In this document: one piece after another, positions 1-11,690 of the stretch
Layout of the letters: each line of letters opens with the position of its first letter
Position numbering within the stretch: position 1 is the first letter of the stretch
Source: Wolfiporia cocos
Lineage: Eukaryota > Basidiomycota > Agaricomycetes > Polyporales > Phaeolaceae
NCBI GenBank assembly: GCA_029448655.1
Contig: JACCLO010000010.1
Location: 434,001 to 498,000 of the forward strand
Length of the DNA: 64,000 nt
Reading direction: 5' to 3'
The notes under the pieces: generated by a model
What the model was told of the DNA's origin: nothing
What the model saw: only the letters and a program-made list of their open reading frames with translations
Database searches by the model: none
Translations under genes and position numbers: made by a program

Positions 1-1336
1 ATCTCCTGCAGAAACCATGCTCTACAGAGTCAGTTTGGTTGCAGAACTTAATGCTTACTACTAAATCCACTTGGTATAGATGGCCCTGGCTCCAGATGGA
101 GACTTCTGAGCTGCTTTTGGGCCTGCAAAAGGTGCAAATTCTGATCTTGAGTCACTGTAATGTAATCAAAATCATTCCAGTGCAATGTATGAGTTTTTAT
201 TGAGCATCTGCTGCTCACAATGCTCATCACCCTGTTTCTGCAGCTCCTTGGCTCTGCAGGCTATTTTGTGAGTTCCTATGCCTTTTAGATTGAACTCCTT
301 GCCATAATGAGGGCAGATTTCCATGGTGTCCAGACTGATATCTACCTTTTACAGTTTGTTTTGCTTTTCCAGACATGTCTCAGGTGGATACAGAGAGCAA
401 GAGCGCTCAGAAATATCGGCCGTGGGAATATCTTTGCGACGCGCGAGCGCCCGGGCGCTTGTCCTTGCTCACGCTTGCTCGGCGCCTACATCACGTCAAT
501 CGCTACCGTGCTCAATGCCCGACACAACCCTCTCTGAAGGGCAAACTCGTGTTCTTGCTGCACATATGGCTATATTTTTTGGCCACAGCGTCCCTTATTG
601 AGCTTCGAAATAAGGTCAGTGTCGAAATTTACGGGTAGGCGCCCGCTCGTGAGGCTACCTTTCGGACTCCAGGGACTTCGTCTGGATAGGTTCAAACGCA
701 CAGCGTAGGTACGTACAATCCGTCCCCTTTTATGCTAACGGTGATTCATCTGCCTATACCGCCCCGATTATCAGCCCCCCGCGCCCGCCTTGGCGCGCTA
801 TTGACTCTGATCGATGCGCGACTCCGCGACTCCGATCGCACCATCGCGTGCCGAGCGCGTCAACTTCCAACAGGCTGAGAGGAAGCTGCGTACATCCAAA
901 GTCTACATGGCCAGTCACAATCAGGGCACAAGGGGTCACACGGCGGTCACTGCCCGCGCTCAGTAGCGGTTCGCATTTCCGAACGGTCTGACATTGCAAA
1001 ATCGACATCGCTGGCCAGCGCTGTCGAGCGTCTATTTTTCGGCACGATATCAGCAGGTTGCGTTCCCGTACAGGCCCTAAGTCCCCGTTGGAACGATAAC
1101 GCGCGTTACAACTCATCTTATTTGATTGTACAGTATATTCCCATTGGATCGCCGTTGGAATGCGACTTCGAAATCTACGACACACGGCGGTCACTGCCCG
1201 CACCCAGCAGCGGCAGCATCAGGTTGCGTTCCCGTACAGGCCCTCAAGGACCGATAGATGACTATATTATGTTGCTCGCCCCGTCCTTCACGCCATCGCT
1301 GTCTCTCACAGAGCCAGCACTCCCACGGGCCATCCC
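1..1336. other. Intergenic region upstream of the ABC transporter
   Basis: I see no gene here. The first 350 bases are AT-richer and look like old repeat sequence. The part nearest the transporter holds two related blocks: one spanning about 937-1080 and a shorter version at about 1187-1250. Both begin with CGGCGGTCACTGCCCGC and end with GGTTGCGTTCCCGTACAGGCC. The inner part, about 965-1085, recurs inverted at 46385-46500, so it is a dispersed repeat that may also serve as promoter DNA here. Confidence 0.5.
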
Positions 1337-4300
1337 ATGGCCGTCGACGTCTGTGACGGCGGGGTCCTGACCCTCACCACCGCATGCAGCCGCGACTTCT
1401 GGGCCGCGCTCGTCCCTGCCGCATTCGCGCTCGCCGCGCTCCTGACCGCCGTGCCGCTCCCCACCCGCCTCACAAGAGCTCTCGCAGGCCTCACCCGGCC
1501 TTTCAATAACTTCCTCACCCTCCCCGAGGCGGAGGCCCTGTCTTCAGATGCCGCTCCTGCCAACAGTGAAACCGAGAGCGAGGTCCCCGCTGCGCCGCTC
1601 TGGCGCACGCTCTTGCTGGCGCTCGCTGCGCTTGCCGCGACGCTCCTCCAGCTGGCACTGGGCTCCTATGCGCTAGTCATGCACGCTGCTCAGCCATGGC
1701 TCGCCATTCGCTGCTTCCTCCTCGCCACTGCGTGGCTCTACGCCACCGTGTATCCCGTATTCTCGCCGCCCGCGACGCTTCCGATCGCACTCGGCACGTT
1801 GTTCACACTCCAGCTCGTCGGAAGCGTCCTGTCGGGCGGAGGCGTGCTCTTTGATACTCTCGTGTCCGACACCCCTGTACCGCTGCCCTCAGACATCGCC
1901 GGGTACGTGGGGAACCTAGCCATATCACTGCTGCTCTTTGGGGTGCTACTCAACATGCCCGTGGGCGTGCCAAGCGAGCAGGTGAAGAAAGAGGAGATTG
2001 TGAGTCTTCTCCGATCGTCCTCGTTGCGTGTACGCTTAGGGCTCTCAGGGCAAATCTATCTCGCCCGAGGACTATACCACTCTCTGGGGATGGATCTCGT
2101 TCCGCTGGATTCTTCCCCTCGTCGACCGCGTATGTCCGTCTTCTCCTCCATTCTCCTCTGCTGATCCCGCGCTAGGGCACGTACAACACCCTCAGCGAGA
2201 CGGACGTCTGGGCACTCAGCCCGACGATGCAGGCCCGCCCGCTCTACACCAAGTTCGCTCTCACGCGCGCGCGCACGCTCGCGCGGCGCCTCTGGACCGC
2301 GAACGCGCTGGACCTCGTGCTCGACTTCGTGCTCACGCACGTGAGCATCGTCTTCAGCTACGCGGGCCCGTTCTTCCTGAAGCGCATCCTCGACGCGCTC
2401 GACGGGCGCGCCCGCCTCGACCCCGAGGAGGAGCACCGCCGCCGGGCGCTCGCATACGTGTTTGCGTTTCTCGCGTTTCTCGCGACGCTCGCCGCGGCGG
2501 AGGCGGAGATCCAGCACCTGTGGTATGTGCGGCGCGCGGCGACGAGGATCCGGAGCGAGCTCATGGCTGCGATCTATGACAAGGCGCTGAAGAGGAAGGA
2601 TTATTCTGGCATCGTGGATAAGGATGCGGGCGGCGCTGCTAAGGGGCCCGAGGACAAGGGCAAGGGTGAGTGCTCCTTTGGCGCTGGCCATGAGCGGGAA
2701 ACTTACTGAACGCGAGCAGGCAAAGGAGGCAAGGCGGACGCGAAGGCAGATGACCCGAAGGCGGGTGCGGACATTGGCAAGATTGTGAATCTCATGGCTG
2801 GCGATGCTAACGCGGTATGTTTCGCTCTGAGTCTGATCAACGGCCCGTGGGCTAACTGAACACGACCACAGATTTCGCAAGTCGTCTCCTACGCCTATTT
2901 CATTTATGGACGTACGTGGCTTGGCACACGCCACGCGGGACGGCTGCTCATTGTATGCGAAACTCACAGCGCCATTTCAGGTCGTCATTGCTATGATCTT
3001 TTTGTACCAGTGTGTTTCCTTTCCTCGTCTGGCCTCCTCGTTCAGATTTGATTGCGTATGTGCGCCACACATATACTAACCTCGACAATGCAGACTGCTC
3101 GGCTGGTCTGCATTCGCAGGCTTCCTTGTCTTTATCATTGGCTCTCCGCTCAACAACTTTGTCTCGCGCCGTGCGGTTCGCATCCACAAGGGTCTCTCGA
3201 CCGCTCGCGACAAGCGCATGGCAGTGCTCAACGAGCTCATCGGTGCGGTGCGTAGTCTCTGATAGAAAAAGGGCTCGGTCGTGTCTTGATTTTGTTTGCG
3301 GCGGGCATATAGGTGAAATTCATCAAGTTCTTCGCGTGGGAGGACCGTTGGATTGAGCGCGTTATGGACGCGCGCGAGGTGGAAATGCAGTGGATGATCA
3401 AATGTACGTTCTTCCTGATCGCGTCGTGGCGTAGGCGGGATTGACACTTTGTGGCGTAGCCCGGATCAACTCAATCTGCTTCTCGCTGATCTGGATTTGC
3501 GCGCCGATCACGGTCTCCGTCACGTCCTTCTTCGTGTATGTTGTACAGGGCAATGAGCTTAGTGTTGGCACCGCATTTACGGTGAGTCTCCCAATATTTG
3601 TGGGGCGACGTAAGTGGCTCACTGCTTGGAGGAAGGCGATCGTATTGTTTGGTATGATCCAGTGAGTCACGCAATATAAGGCTTCCAGCGGACGAGGGAG
3701 AGGAACAGCGCTGACGATGTTGTCTCACATAGAACCCCGCTGAATACAATCCCTGCGTGGATCGTCCAGATTTTGCAGGTACGTATGTCATCGTCCTGCC
3801 ATGCAGTATTTGCCGATGCATGTCTAGGCCGGCGTAGCGATGAACCGCATTGCGACCTACCTTGATGAGGACGAGGTCGACGAGCAGGTGTCGAGTCTCA
3901 AACGCGGACCAGCCCCTCCTCCTACTGCCGACGACGAATACGAGGGCCTGGGTATCGTCAACGGTACGTTCAAGTGGAACGAGGTCGAGGAGCCCAAGGA
4001 TAAGGACAAGGGCAAGAGCACGCATAGCCACACGCCCAGCCCATCGAATGGCAACGAGTCGGAAAGCGCGACTGTCACCGCAGGAGACAATGGCATCAAT
4101 GGGGACCACCGGTTTGAGCTCCGGGATGTGAACGTCATGTTCCCCGAGGGAGTGCTCACCCTCGTCACGGGCCCTACGGCAAGTGGGAAGACGGCTCTAC
4201 TGGTGCGTATCGATGCCGCTAGCCATGGAGCCGATATGCAAACATGGACATTAATGTGGCTAATGGATTCGGGTAGATGGCGCTCCTGGGCGAGATGACA

Positions 4301-7300
4301 CGCCTGGAAGGACGGATAGTAATGAAGAAGGATCCAGCGCGTGTGGATGCGCACGGCCTCACTCACGCGATCTCGTATGCGGCTCAGACGCCATGGCTTC
4401 GGCACCAGTCGATCAAGGACAATATCTTGTTTGGGTACCCCTTCGACGAGGAGCGGTACAATGCTGTCGTGGAGAGCTGTGCGCTCAAGCCTGATCTGGA
4501 GATCTTGGAAGATGGCGATACTACAGAGATCGGCGCACGGTGGGTGTCTGATGCCGGTGTGAACGGATACGGCCGCTGACATTCTGACGACAGCGGCGTA
4601 AGTCTGTCGGGCGGTCAAAAGGCCAGGTGAGTACTGCAGTCCACACGCAAAACCTCTTTCTGACACGCTCTGCGCAGGGTTGCCCTTGCGCGAGCTATTT
4701 ACGCAGTGCGTAGTCGTCTTGGACTGAGAGCTGGGATGCACATATTTGAAATCGTTCTGTAGCCGACAAAATACGTCCTCCTAGACGATCCCCTCAGTGC
4801 AGTGGTAAGGTTTGACATACCCATCTTGAACAATGATCTCAAATCTCTTTGGTGAATAGGACAGCCACACTGCACGTTACTTATTCGAACGTCTGTTCCG
4901 AGGGCCATTGCTTGCAAACCGCACGGTCGTAAGTACAGCAGTAATTTCCATGGGTTATATGGCCTGACTCATTTCTCCAGATTCTGGTCACGCATCACGT
5001 AGAGCTAGTGCTTCCGGGCGCTCACTACGTGATTCGCATGCTTGACGGCCGCATCGACACGCAAGGCACGGTCAAGGAGCTTCGTGCTCGTGGTGTTCTG
5101 GACAATATCGCACAGAATGAAGCGATCGAGGCGCACAAGGTCGGGCAAGAAGCCGAGGCGGAGACCGCGGCACCTAACCCCAATGCCGAGATCGATGCTG
5201 AGATCGAAGCGGACGACAATGCCAAGCCGGCGGACAAGACCAAGAAGCCGAGGAAGTTGATCGAGGACGAGAAGAGGGAGACCGGCAGCGTCAAATGGAG
5301 GATCTATCATACCTACCTGAAGGCATCGTCTGTATTGCACTTGTCGCGGTGGTGGCGACGGTACTGACTTGCTGATAGCTCGTACTGGACTTGGACGATC
5401 CTGTTCCTCGTGATCGTCTTGACGCAGGTCGGCATGTGTTGTCGTCAATACTGATCGGGATCCTAACGTTCCAAACAGGTCCTCGGTGTCTCTGAAAAGA
5501 TCTGGATCAAGGTATTATATTCTTCAAAATTCCCGCGAACCTAGCTTATGCAACCATCAGATCTGGGGTGAAGCATATGGGACAGCTGGCAATGCGACAG
5601 CATCCATCTACGCGTTTAAATCATTCGCCACTCCGGAACATGAAGTCGTACTAGAGGACTCTCTATCTACCCTCCATCTCAGCCACAAATTGCATATGAC
5701 GACACCGTCTCTTGAGACATCTGCTATAGATTGGCCTCCAGCACAGGAGCATCCATTCTTCTATATCGGCATCTACGCCGCAATTGCCTTGTCTGCAGGT
5801 CTAGTCAATATTTGCGGAGTCATCACACAGTACACTGGCGCACTGAGGGCTTCCCGTCTTCTTTTCCGTCGTCTGCTTGTGACTGTCGTCAGAGCGACTA
5901 TGCGGTGGCATGATGTCACTCCTCAAGGTAACTCCTAATGCTAATGTAAACGACTGTGAAACTGATTACTCATGGTAGGGCGTATGTTGAACCGCTTCAG
6001 CAAGGTCATTGCATTTTCGTGTATCATGGCCCGTTCTGACATGCTTCATAGGATGTTGAGACTGTCGATACGTCACTCGCAGGTTCACTTCAAGCTGTCA
6101 ATACCGCCTTGGCCAACTTTGCAGCGTCTGTGATAACTGTAGTGTGAGTATCCTCGGAACTGATCCAACAAAATGCTCAAGCGCTTTCTCTCAGCGTCGT
6201 GTTCCCTCTGTTCGTTGTCCCTGCAACGATCCTAGGCTTTTTCTACCGCCGTGCCGCCATCGGATACTTGAACACTGGCCGCGACATTCGTCGCATGGAG
6301 TCAAATACGCGAAGCCCAATTTTCGCGAACTTCAGTGAGCTGCTGGAAGGAATCGTTACCGTCCGGGCGTTCTCCGCTGAAAAGCGCTTCCTTGATGATT
6401 TATATGCCAAGGTTGACCTGACCACGCAGGTAGGACTGATGTGTGCCCACTTGCTACCGCGCTCACGTTTGTAAATTTGCAGATGTGGTATACCTTTTGG
6501 ATGACCAACAGATGGCTCTCGCTGTATTTCGGGATTCTGGGTGCCACAGGAGTTCTCGTGACCACCCTATTTGCTCTCTCGGGCTACGTCGAGGCTGGTA
6601 CTGCCGGTGTTTGTATCACTTCCGCTATGGCTTTCTCTGCTAGTGTGTACTGGACGTGTCGCTTCTGGGCCGCGCTTGAGCTCGATCTCAAGTACGTTAC
6701 CTCCCCATTTGCTTGCTAAGATATTGATATCACATCTGTACAGCTCCGTCGAACGTGTCGTCGAATATCTTGACCTACCGCAGGAGCCGCCAGCTGTGAT
6801 CGAATCTAGCCGTCCGCCTGCGTACTGGCCGTCGTCCTCGGGACCTAACGAGGATTCCTTGGTCGCTGTGGAGAACCTGGAGGTCAGGTATGCACCTGAG
6901 TTGCCAGCAGTACTTCGGGATGTGTCTTTTGCGTTGAAGGCCAAGGAGCGGGTTGGATTGTTGGGCAGGACGGGCAGTGGCAAGTCAACACTGGCCATGA
7001 GTATATTACGCTTCGTAAGTGTTCCAGTTCTTACACTGATTTACCGGAATACTTACGTCTACCAGGTCGATCCCACAAGCGGACGCATTCTTATTGATGG
7101 CATCGATATTTCCACAATCGGGCTGCATGATTTGCGGTCAAGGATTGTACGTTCAACAATGATATTGCGATGAGACGCTTCTTGCTGATTGCCATTGATC
7201 AGACATTTATACCTCAAGTATGCTCGATCTGATTCAGACATCGCCATCCTGACTAACACAATTTGTTAGGATGCCACACTGTTCTCTGGCACATTGCGCG

Positions 7301-8013
7301 ATAATCTGGATCCTTTTGGTAAGGGCAGTCATATCAATGCCTCAGTCGATTCTCAACGGTACGCAGGCGAACATGAAGACAGCGAATGTCTCGATGTGTT
7401 GCACCGTGTCCAGATGATCACTGACAGTCAGCTCGCATCGCAGAGGACGTCCCGCGAGCCCTCGCGAGCAGCCTCTGTGCATGACGGAAGAGAGGGCACA
7501 ATCGCCTCCGTCGCTACGTCGGCCACGGAGACGTATGCAAAGACGGCGATCACGCTCGATACACAGGTCTCGCCTGGAGGAACGAACTTCTCGCAAGGTC
7601 AGAGACAACTGATCGCGATGGCGCGCGCCTTGCTCCGCCGCAGCTCCATCATAGTCCTGGACGAGGCCACGAGCAGCATCGACTTTGCAACGGATGCCAA
7701 GATCCAAGCGACGATCCGTGAAGAGTTCAACGACTCGCTGTTGTTAACCGGTATGTGTCGACTAGTAGTTGTCAATCATTGGGATGATATCACTGATGTG
7801 GTTTGTCGTCGGCCAGTCGCCCATCGTCTGCGCACAGTAATCGATTACGATCGTCTGATCGTGTTGGACAAGGGCGAGCTTGCCGAGTTCGATACTCCAC
7901 TCAACCTGATTGAAAAGGAGGATGGTATCTTCCGTAACATGTGCCTGAAGAGCGGGACGTTTGCGGAGCTGGAGGCTGCCGCAAGGGCAAAAGCTGAGCG
8001 TGACATGAGATGA
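1337..8013 (+). CDS. ABCC-family (MRP-type) full-length ABC transporter
   Basis: ATP-driven membrane exporter of the multidrug-resistance-associated class, typically moving organic anions or glutathione conjugates across the vacuolar or plasma membrane; the substrate cannot be read from sequence. The start at 1337 gives an N-terminal TMD0 of about five hydrophobic helices, the mark of long MRPs. TMD1 follows, then NBD1 (Walker A GPTASGKT near 4170, LSGGQ near 4604, Walker B ending LLDDP near 4780), an acidic-basic linker, TMD2, and NBD2 (Walker [10 protein letters not shown] near 6964, FSQGQ near 7590, Walker B VLDEAT near 7655, H-loop His at 7822-7824). NBD1 has Asp where NBD2 has the catalytic Glu, the usual ABCC asymmetry. 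Many short introns interrupt it, for example 2000-2048, 2130-2175, 2666-2719, 2815-2871, 2912-2969, 3010-3093, 3248-3312, 3404-3459 and 7751-7816. The exons I joined by eye stay in frame, so the gene looks intact. Confidence 0.95.
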
Positions 8014-8721
8014 TCTCACGGGTACCATCGCGGTTTCTGGGTTCCATTGTATATTCATTGTTTGTAATAGTGACAGTTTCAGTCGTAGCGATTCGAACCA
8101 ACAATCAGCATACACATGATATCACCACTATGACCCCGCCATGGACACCATAGCTATGTGCCTGCGTGGCTTGGAAGAGCAGATGCGTGAATGAGTTGGA
8201 ATTCATGGTTCAGGAGATAGGTGTTGGTAGGACATGTACGAGCGATCAAACGGTACGGTTCTGTGACATGCGATTGAAGCTGCATTGCGATAAATCATTC
8301 CATTGCAATGTGTAATTATATCACAAGACCTGATTATTGCGACGGCATGCATACATTGGCAAGCACCATTCGAACACACAAGGTATAATCAAGGAGGGTA
8401 TTGTCAAATACAGATGCATCATAATCTATGTGCGAAGTATTCATAGCTCCAGAATGTACCAACTGACTCCTAATGACTGACAAATCCATGGGTAGCGATA
8501 GAAAAGCAAATGTATATGCCGTGTACTAAAAGATACCACATCGATCCACGTCATGCATTCATGCATGTATGAATGATCGGTGTTTCTTTCTTACATGTCT
8601 GACCGTCGCGCCGGTTTTTCTTGCGTGATATACAGATCAGGACGTTGTACAACACAACTTACTGTACATGCCATAAAATCCCTCCGACTAATCTTGTTGA
8701 TCCGTGTGATGCATGCGAAAC
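8014..8721. other. Intergenic region between convergent genes
   Basis: AT-richer spacer between the 3' ends of the ABC transporter and the minus-strand membrane-protein gene. It should hold the 3' UTRs and polyadenylation signals of both. I see no ORF, repeat or RNA gene. Confidence 0.5.
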
Positions 8722-9841
8722 CTAACCCCCCTTCTGGCCGACCCCTACTGCCGCGCTGACCGCCCTCGGGGAGTCAAGCACCCCACGCAGCGGCACGCGC
8801 GCCACACCAAACTCGACGTGCGGCAGCGGCTCGTCCTCCCCGCGCACATGCGTGCGTGAATGGCGCGGGGCGGGCATGACGACGAGGACGGTCACGTCCA
8901 CGTCTGATGTGACCTGCTGTGCCGAGTCCTGCGGGTGCGCTGACGCTTGACGGACGTTCGGCGAGGAGGAGAACGGGGAGGGGAGGGGGGAGGGCGAGGG
9001 GCACGGGGACGGGGACGGGGACCGGTGTGGAAAGCGATGCGGCGAGGATGGCGGGCGGGACGCTGAGCGGAGCGAGGGCGGTGGCGGTGGTGGCGGCGGC
9101 AGGAGACGGGTGAGGCGGCGCTGGCGCAGGGCGGGGCCGGGTGAGTGTGTGCGGGGGTCCCCGCTCGACGCAGGCGCGCAGGCATCGGGGGGCTTGTCGG
9201 TGGGGACGCGGAGGAGCGTCGCGGACACGGGCTGGAACGGACATCAACCCGTGAGCGGCCATGGACGCGTCGCGACGCGCAAAGAGGAGCGCTGACCGTG
9301 ATGTGCGGATCCCATGTCCGCCGCGTGAGGCTGCTCTCTCCGGGGTGATGTGTGCATGTGCGGGGGAGAGGGTGGAGGTGGACGTCATGCAGGATGGGCT
9401 TGGCGCCGAAGCGGTGCGCACGGGACGGCGGGGGGACGTACGTCCCGTCCGCGATGGATGCGTTGATGAGGCGCCGTTGTCGTCGACGGAGATAGTAGGA
9501 ACGGATGACGATGGCGGCAGATACGGACAGGAGGAGGATGAGCGTCGCTGGGAGGGCGGATTAATCCAAATGTCGAGAGTTCAAACGTTCGCGGCCGATC
9601 GATGTCCATGTGATGTGCACGCAAGCACTCGCGGATGTATGCTGCCAGCAGTAGAGAGGACTCACCAAGAAATGTGTACACTAAGCAGAGCTTCAGTGAA
9701 CGGCTGGAGAGCCAAACGTCTCTACGTACGGTACAGAGATGCGGACGAGGTCAACGTGGGCGAGCCGTTACTGACAATCGTGCTTGAGGGAGATGCGGGG
9801 GACGAAGTAGTCGACGAGCTCGGAGCAGAAAACGTAGACAT
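8722..9841 (-). CDS. Conserved basidiomycete single-span membrane protein, function unknown
   Basis: Four exons on the minus strand join in frame to 295 residues: 9841-9730, a 15-nt micro-exon 9680-9666, 9547-9297 and 9231-8722. The N-terminus is Ser/Thr-rich and lacks a clear signal peptide. One transmembrane helix follows (about residues 38-62, built across the micro-exon: YTFLATLILLLSVSAAIVI), then a basic stop-transfer stretch and an FGAKP motif. A long Pro/Ser/Arg-rich low-complexity region leads to a conserved-looking tail (VTVLVVMPAPR, then VEFGVARVPLRG). I recall unnamed basidiomycete proteins with the same layout, so I regard the gene as real, but the function is unknown. A large share of the tail is GC-rich low complexity, which creates many spurious overlapping ORFs. 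It is divergent from the bL31m gene, about 300 bp away. Confidence 0.72.
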
Positions 9842-10140
9842 GGCTACTCATGAATATTAGCAATTAGGTGGCAAGTGCAGCTCAGAGAGTGGGGGCGGAG
9901 TGCTCGAGCGCGAGATCTAGACGCATTCAGCGAATCGGACGGCGAGCGAGAAAGTGCGCCTCTGTGCGTGGACAGAGGGCAGCAGTGGCAGGCGAGGTGA
10001 AGGGAGAGGGAATGGCGAGGACGGAATGGCGCAACCTGCGAGGATGCCCCGCACATACTCCGTTTGGAAAGTGCGTTTGCCGACATAGCGCTCGACGTCG
10101 GCCGCCACCGCGCCCTCCGCCACCATCCCATCCGCCCAAA
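9842..10140. promoter_or_regulatory. Shared divergent promoter region
   Basis: A 299-bp gap separates the start codons of the minus-strand membrane protein and the plus-strand mitochondrial ribosomal protein, so it must carry both promoters and 5' UTRs. I see no clear TATA box. The interval is moderately GC-rich, with CT-rich stretches just before the bL31m start. Confidence 0.45.
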
Positions 10141-10614
10141 ATGAGCCTCTGCGCCGCCCTCGCACCCCGCACGCTGCTCGCAAGGCATGCGGTAACGCCC
10201 CTCGCCGCAGGAGCGTCCGCGCAGACGCACACACAGACCCGAGGGGTGTCCTCCTCGCCGTACGGCCGCACGCACGTCTGGAAGCACCGCCAGAAGAAAA
10301 TGCCCAAGCCGTTTGTGCCCCAGTTCCCCCAGCGCGTCATCCGCGCCGACGGCTCGACCTTCACGCACTACACCACGTCCCCCCGCTCGTCCGTGCGCCT
10401 CACCCGCGACACGACCAACAACCCCCTCTGGAACGCCGCCAAGTGGATGGCAGAGAACGAGGAGGAGGACGTCATCACCGGTCGCCTGGGACGCTTCAAC
10501 CGACGGTTCGACGGCATCGGTGGGCACGGCGCAGAGATTGACTGGATTCGCGAGGCGAGTGGCGAGGGGCTCCAGGAGGTGGAGAAGGAGGCGGAGAAAG
10601 GGGGCAAGGCATGA
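10141..10614 (+). CDS. MRPL36: Mitochondrial large-subunit ribosomal protein bL31m
   Basis: Structural protein of the mitochondrial 54S subunit, homologous to bacterial L31 and yeast Mrpl36. The ORF from ATG 10141 encodes 157 residues without an intron. The first 40 or so residues are rich in Arg, Ala and Ser with few acids, as in a mitochondrial targeting peptide. The diagnostic core is RVIRADGSTFTHYTTSP, then the L31 signature in which a basic stretch with LTRDTTNNPLWN precedes GRLGRFNRRF; yeast Mrpl36 has the same NNPLWN and RFNKR elements. An acidic, charged C-terminal tail follows. An upstream in-frame extension to 9868 exists, but the 10141 start fits the presequence better. Confidence 0.88.
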   Translation: MSLCAALAPRTLLARHAVTPLAAGASAQTHTQTRGVSSSPYGRTHVWKHRQKKMPKPFVPQFPQRVIRADGSTFTHYTTSPRSSVRLTRDTTNNPLWNAAKWMAENEEEDVITGRLGRFNRRFDGIGGHGAEIDWIREASGEGLQEVEKEAEKGGKA

Positions 10615-10675
10615 TCCATGGTGTCGTCTACAGCGATGCGGGTAGAACTACATGCGCCGACTCTATATATTACCG

Positions 10676-11690
10676 TCATACAAGCCGCTTCGGCGGCTCG
10701 TCCGCTTTTTCTCTCTCCTCAGCTGCAGCGCGCGCATCGTGCACCTTCTCCTCAACGGCCTCCCTCACGGCCTCCACCTTCTCCGCGACCGCCGCCGCCG
10801 CCGCCTCCCCGCTCTGCCTGACCACACTCGCCGCCTCCCGCACCCGCGTCTCCACCGCCGCGCTCCTGCCGAGCGCGTCCTTGAGCTTAAGCCCCGTCGC
10901 GGCCTCGAGCCTCTCCACCGCGCTCAGCACGCCCCTCTCGAACCGCACGCGCCCCTCCGCGCCCGCATCCTTCAGCAGCTCCCACGTCATCGCGCTATGC
11001 GCGTTCGCGATGTCGTGCTTCTCCGCGAGCGTGGGCAGGTAGGTGTCCTCGAGCGAGCCGAGGTAGGCAGCGACGTTCGCGGCGGTCTTGGGCAGGAAGT
11101 GGCGCGCGGAGAGGACGAGGAGCACGGGCGGGAGGAGCAGGCGCGCGGGGAGCGCACGCGTGCGCGCGAGGATGGAGCCGGAGAGCGTCGCGACACCGAC
11201 GTAGAGCACGCCGGGCGTGAGCGGCTCGGTGGGGTCGACGAGGGACTTGATGCGCGCTGCAGACACATGCGGGGCACGGTGAGCGGGCGCACGCGCGGGC
11301 GGGCGAGTGCGGGGAAGACGCACCCTCGACGGCGTGCTCGACGCCGACCCACCGCGAGACGACGGCCTGCACCTGCGCGCGGCCGTCGCGGTACGTCGCG
11401 GTCGCCGCCGTGCGCGCGGCGCCGATCTGCGTCTCGAGCCCGGACGGCGCGCCGAGCAGGAGCACCTCGGGCGCCGGCGCGGGGTAGATCGGCAGCTGCG
11501 TGCGCGGCGGTCATCACGGCGCCGGCGCGTATAGGGCTCGTGTGAGACGCACCTTGTCGCGGGACTCGTGCGCGAGCACGGCCGCGGAGGCTAGCGCGGC
11601 GGCGCGACGTTGCTGGCAGCAAGCATCAGCTCAGTGCCGATGTTCTGTCACGGTACAGAGTGTAGCACGCACGGAAAGCAGGCGAAGCAT
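10676..11690 (-). CDS. MIC27: MICOS complex subunit, Mic26/Mic27 (apolipoprotein O) family, copy 1
   Basis: Inner-membrane component of the mitochondrial contact-site and cristae-organising complex. Four exons on the minus strand (11690-11673, 11612-11553, 11495-11324, 11256-10676) join in frame to 276 residues. The first exon encodes only MLRLLS. Family features: LPIYPAPAPEVLLL near residue 27, RWVGVEHAVEARIKSL, two hydrophobic segments (LTPGVLYVGVATLSGSIL and LLLPPVLLVLSARHFL), FLPKTAANVAAYLGSLEDTY and LAEKHDIANAHSAMTWE. The C-terminus is a charged Ala/Glu/Lys-rich helix. The assignment to Mic27 rather than Mic26 is not decided by sequence alone. A second, near-identical copy lies at 52181-53184. 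Confidence 0.88.

Noticed and set aside
8774..9421. Overlapping Pro/Ser-rich ORFs in the membrane-protein gene
   Set aside because: Frame shadows in a GC-rich low-complexity tail; the spliced four-exon model joins in frame and explains the conserved ends.
10652..11545. Long plus-strand Arg/Ala-rich ORF over the MICOS gene (same at 52145-53239)
   Set aside because: GC-rich antisense shadow of a well-supported minus-strand spliced gene.
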